Below, in pieces: positions 5,268 through 6,266 of a stretch of 6,266 nucleotides of DNA. Source of the DNA: Candidatus Omnitrophota bacterium. GTDB lineage: Bacteria > Omnitrophota > Gorgyraeia > Duberdicusellales > 4484-171. The position numbers were made by a program, and so were the translations under genes. Under the pieces are notes generated by a model. The model saw nothing but the letters and a program-made list of their open reading frames with translations, was not told the origin of the DNA and did no database searches. The DNA is taken from NCBI GenBank assembly GCA_021735105.1, contig JAIPHS010000053.1, forward strand, positions 1 through 6,266. The letters run 5' to 3'. Each line of letters starts with the position of its first letter. Within the stretch, counting starts at the first letter, position 1.

Positions 5268-6239
5268 TTAATTTTGCTGCACTTGCTCAGCAATCCAAGG
5301 ATAAGTTTTTTTGAGGCCTTGCTTTAGAGAATAATCAGGAGCCCAGCCTAACTTTTCTTTGATTAATTTATTATCTGAATTTCTTCCTCTTACTCCTAAA
5401 GGCCCTTCTATATGCTTTATCGTTATTTTTTTACCGGCTATATCAGAAATCATTTTTGCTAAACCGTTTATACTGACTTTTTCATCAGAACCGATATTAA
5501 CCGGGCCAGTAAAACCTGAATGCATTAACCTCCAGGTACCTTCGATACAAGCATCAATATAGAGAAATGACCGTGTTTGTTCTCCATCTCCCCATATCTC
5601 AATCTCGCCGCCATCTTTAACTTGAGCTATCTTTCTGCTTAAAGCAGCAGGCGCTTTTTCTCTACCCCCTTGCCAAGTCCCTAAGGGGCCAAATATATTA
5701 TGGTATCTGGCGATATGAATTTCCATACCATAATTCCGGTTATAGGCTAAATAAAGATGCTCGCTAAATAATTTCTCCCAACCATATTCTGAATCAGGGT
5801 TAGCAGGATAGGCGCAATCCTCAGGTAAACCTGGGTTATCGGGTTTAGTCTGGTTATATTCTGGATAAATACAGGCAGAAGAAGAATAAAACACTTTTTT
5901 TATGCCAGTTTCTTTTGCCTGCTCTAACATATTTAAATTAATTGTAGCTGAATTATGCAAAATTGCTGCATCATTATCCCCGGTAAAAACAAATCCAGCT
6001 CCTCCCATGTCCGCAGCTAACTGATATAGTTCATCAAATTTTACATCTTCGCTAATCTTTTTACAAACTTGTTGGTCTCGCAGGTCACCAATAACAAAAT
6101 CATCTGCCTTTGATTTTTCAAACTCATGATATTTTAAATCAACACCACGAACCCAATACCCTTCATCTTTTAACCTTTTAACTAAAAATCCGCCGATAAA
6201 CCCTCCGGCGCCACAAACTAAGACTCTTTTTTTATCCAT
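5268..6239 (-). CDS. GDP-mannose 3,5-epimerase-like NAD-dependent epimerase
   Basis: This is an extended short-chain dehydrogenase/reductase acting on a nucleotide sugar in the cytoplasm. The 323 residues begin with the NAD-binding GAGGFIGG (10-17) and carry the Y152-xxx-K156 catalytic pair (YGWEK). It resembles plant GDP-mannose 3,5-epimerase closely: AADMGGAGF (75-83), SSSACIYPEY (119-128) with C123, HNIFGPLGTW (180-189), GGREKAPAA (191-199) with K195, WGDGEQTRSF (216-225), PVNIGSDE (246-253) and GVRGRNSDN (282-290). C123 and K195 correspond to the acid/base Cys and Lys (C145 and K217, from memory) of the Arabidopsis enzyme, favouring GDP-mannose to GDP-L-galactose (and GDP-L-gulose) over UDP-glucose 4-epimerisation. 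A Shine-Dalgarno, AAAGGAAG (6253-6246), is 6 nt from the ATG. Upstream partners lie outside the window; a role in cell-surface polysaccharide is inferred. The alternative is a generic WcaG-type epimerase. Confidence 0.85.
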   Translation of the reverse strand: MDKKRVLVCGAGGFIGGFLVKRLKDEGYWVRGVDLKYHEFEKSKADDFVIGDLRDQQVCKKISEDVKFDELYQLAADMGGAGFVFTGDNDAAILHNSATINLNMLEQAKETGIKKVFYSSSACIYPEYNQTKPDNPGLPEDCAYPANPDSEYGWEKLFSEHLYLAYNRNYGMEIHIARYHNIFGPLGTWQGGREKAPAALSRKIAQVKDGGEIEIWGDGEQTRSFLYIDACIEGTWRLMHSGFTGPVNIGSDEKVSINGLAKMISDIAGKKITIKHIEGPLGVRGRNSDNKLIKEKLGWAPDYSLKQGLKKTYPWIAEQVQQN

Positions 6240-6266
6240 AATTTTCTTCCTTTGTTAATTTTAACT

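Noticed and set aside
5359..5562. 67-codon plus-strand open frame
   Set aside because: It is antisense to the conserved C-terminal half of the epimerase, which is clearly coding.
6254..6265. Palindrome GTTAA-tt-TTAAC upstream of the epimerase, resembling the abiEi operator arms
   Set aside because: It is short, entirely AT-type sequence at the window edge, and likely to arise by chance; too little upstream sequence is visible to judge.

Overview
All recognised genes in this 6.3 kb window lie on the minus strand, so transcription runs from high to low coordinates. The proteins are plainly bacterial: ribosomal S15, PNPase and both exonuclease VII subunits. Gene density is high, the DNA is AT-rich, and several starts lack a Shine-Dalgarno site. 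Together with a plant-type GDP-mannose 3,5-epimerase and short heptanucleotide arrays between genes, this suggests an uncultured, environmental bacterium known from metagenomes. The phylum cannot be fixed from the sequence; Omnitrophota-like or a similar lineage is only a guess.

In transcription order: (1) 6239-5268, an extended-SDR sugar-nucleotide epimerase with the residues expected of GDP-mannose 3,5-epimerase, probably for surface polysaccharide precursors. (2) 5267-5001, a 267-bp AT-rich spacer with no gene. It holds a likely promoter/operator for the next module and a 12-bp direct repeat. (3) 5000-3579, an AbiEi/AbiEii pair, a type IV toxin-antitoxin or phage-defence module. (4) 3575-1916, xseA and xseB, encoding exonuclease VII. 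xseA starts 3 nt after the abiEii stop, so the defence pair and the nuclease are probably co-transcribed. (5) 1899-1789, a good sigma70-type promoter and a leader of about 77 nt. (6) 1788-1, rpsO and then pnp, separated by 2 nt; pnp runs off the window after 506 codons.

The rpsO-pnp pair is a conserved translation/RNA-turnover arrangement and xseA-xseB is a conserved DNA-repair pair. The AbiE module is accessory and sits upstream of this housekeeping block. The most notable points are: a phased inverted array of ten 7-nt units filling the xseA-xseB gap and ending on the xseA stop codon; a second, unrelated 7-nt array in the rpsO leader; the AbiE-xseAB operon with a possible leaderless, autorepressed start; and an altered active-site motif in XseA (VGHQIN in place of the usual VGHExD). 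No clearly new multi-gene system is visible.
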